Part shown: positions 62,974-64,000 of the stretch, in pieces
How positions within the stretch are numbered: position 1 is the stretch's first letter
How the letters are laid out: the number at the start of each line of letters is the position of its first letter
From: Micromonospora sp. CP22
GTDB taxonomy: Bacteria; Actinomycetota; Actinomycetes; Mycobacteriales; Micromonosporaceae
Assembly (NCBI RefSeq): GCF_009712475.1
Contig: NZ_VCJO01000001.1
Coordinates: 62,001 to 126,000 of the forward strand
Direction: 5' to 3'
Length of the DNA: 64,000 bases
The notes under the pieces: model-generated
The model's input: only the letters and a program-made list of their open reading frames with translations
The model's database searches: none
Told to the model about the DNA's origin: nothing
Position numbers and translations under genes: made by a program

Positions 62974-63112
62974 GTCGGTCCTCCTCGTTACGATCACGCC
63001 CGGCTCGTCCGCCGGAACCGCTGGCCATGCCCGCGCAGACCGGGCTCCAGGGTAGTTGGAGCTGATCGTGGCCCGCACGCCGACCCGGTGCGGCCACCTG
63101 CGGGAGTGAGAC

Positions 63113-63952
63113 TCAGCCCAGCCGACCGTTGGTGACCAGCAGCACGACGTCGATCAGAGCGACCAGCAGCACCGCCCGGAAGGCGGCCACCGGCCGGTCC
63201 CCGCCACGACCGCCGCCCCGGCCCAGGTACCACGCCAGGGTGAAGATCACGACGGCGGCGACGACCGCCGCGAGGCCGACGCGGGTCGGTGGTCCGGGCG
63301 GCCCGAACACCAGCGTGACGGTGGCCGCGATCAGCAGTCCGACAGCGGCGACCCGGCTGCCGACCGGGCCGAGTCGGTGGGGCAGCCCCCGGACCCCGGT
63401 CCGGGCGTCATCGGCGAAGTCGGGCAGGACGTTGGCGAAATGAGCACCCGCACCGAGCAGCGCCGCCGCGGCGACCAGCCAGGCCGGGGGTGGCGGAGCG
63501 CCGGGCAGGGCCAGCACCACGAAGGCGGGCAGCGCGCCGAAGGAGATCGCGTACGGCAGTACCGAGATCGGGGTGGACTTCAGCGGCCAGTCGTAGAGCA
63601 GCGCCGACACCAGGGCGACGGTGGCGCACAGCGCGGCCGTCGGGTTGGTGGTCAGGGCCAGCGCCACGGTCGCGGTGGCGGCCACGGCGGCGGCCACCGC
63701 GACGGTACGCCGGCCGAGCGCGCCGGAGGCCAGCGGTTTGTCGGTACGCCCGACCACGGCGTCGCGATCGGCGTCCAACAGGTCGTTGGTCCACCCGACC
63801 GCGAACTGGCTGGCCGCGACGGTGAGCACCACCGCGAGGACGCCGCCGGGTGGGTGCCCGACCCCGACGGCGAGCAGACCGGCCACTGTGGTGACCGCCA
63901 CGGTCGGCTCTGGATGGCTCGCTCTGACCAGCCCTAACACCGTCGACGACAT
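63113..63952 (-). CDS. UbiA-family prenyltransferase
   Basis: About 279 residues with eight or nine membrane helices. The two Asp-rich motifs are NDLLDADRD and DFADDARTG, which bind the prenyl diphosphate through Mg2+. The region GRTDKPLASG between them is typical. Likely attaches or transfers a polyprenyl group to an aromatic or other small acceptor; the acceptor is not predictable. The ATG at 63952 matches the usual N-terminus (LVRASHPEPTVAVT); GTG at 63988 is possible. Confidence 0.85.
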   Translation of the reverse strand: MSSTVLGLVRASHPEPTVAVTTVAGLLAVGVGHPPGGVLAVVLTVAASQFAVGWTNDLLDADRDAVVGRTDKPLASGALGRRTVAVAAAVAATATVALALTTNPTAALCATVALVSALLYDWPLKSTPISVLPYAISFGALPAFVVLALPGAPPPPAWLVAAAALLGAGAHFANVLPDFADDARTGVRGLPHRLGPVGSRVAAVGLLIAATVTLVFGPPGPPTRVGLAAVVAAVVIFTLAWYLGRGGGRGGDRPVAAFRAVLLVALIDVVLLVTNGRLG

Positions 63953-64000
63953 AACGGAAGTCTGGTCGTTACCGGGGAGTCGTGCCACGCTCGTTGCTAT

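Overview
The window is high-GC DNA with actinobacterial gene content. The best fit is Micromonospora or a close relative in Micromonosporaceae, judged from protein sequences, GC-rich third codon positions, frequent GTG starts, 4-bp ATGA/GTGA overlaps and many apparently leaderless genes. No rRNA, tRNA, CRISPR array, insertion sequence, integrase or relaxase is visible.

Layout. 1-7.8 kb: end of a MarP-like protease, a PAP2 phosphatase and part of a type VII secretion locus (mycP, eccC, eccD). 7.8-17.6 kb: housekeeping genes ppa, dacB, a zincin, tilS, a GlxA-type regulator with a divergent 45-aa membrane peptide, hpt, ftsH and folE. 17.6-29.9 kb: accessory block with a tandem FtsK-like protein whose P-loops are degenerate, its membrane partner, and a compact operon resembling a Gram-positive type IV secretion apparatus (VirB2-, VirB3/PrgI-, VirB4-, VirB6-, VirB8/TcpC- and lytic VirB1-like proteins) without relaxase or coupling protein. 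30.3-32.7 kb: folP-folB-folK-DUF3180. 32.9-43.1 kb: second accessory block with an orphan permease, small unknown genes, an osmoprotectant (OpuC-type) ABC system with a circularly permuted binding protein, a low-complexity membrane protein, and an orphan NuoD next to a MidA/NDUFAF7-type methyltransferase. 43.2-52.3 kb: cofactor and informational genes (DUF2520, panC, panD, nadB, nadC, coaX, lysS, lsr2). 52.3-64 kb: clpC preceded by a DnaA-box cluster, a secreted C39-like protease, mutY, a tandem-ACT protein, def, disA, radA, an LpqE-like lipoprotein and a UbiA-family prenyltransferase.

The backbone order (dacB, zincin, tilS, hpt, ftsH, folE, folP, folB, folK, DUF3180, DUF2520, panC, panD, coaX, lysS, lsr2, clpC, mutY, disA, radA, lpqE) matches the order I recall for mycobacteria, where folE and folP adjoin. 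The secretion-like block therefore splits an ancestral folate operon. The core genes supply folate, pantothenate/CoA and NAD precursors, protein quality control, DNA repair and c-di-AMP signalling.

Most unusual observations: the relaxase-less type IV-like operon; the circularly permuted OpuC binding protein; a dispersed palindromic repeat with a near-identical loop and compensated stem changes, one copy inside a coding sequence; an 80-bp element that regenerates the folK/DUF3180 stop-start overlap; the MidA-NuoD pair; four DnaA boxes upstream of clpC; and a recurrent TANNNT-N6-8-start leaderless module.
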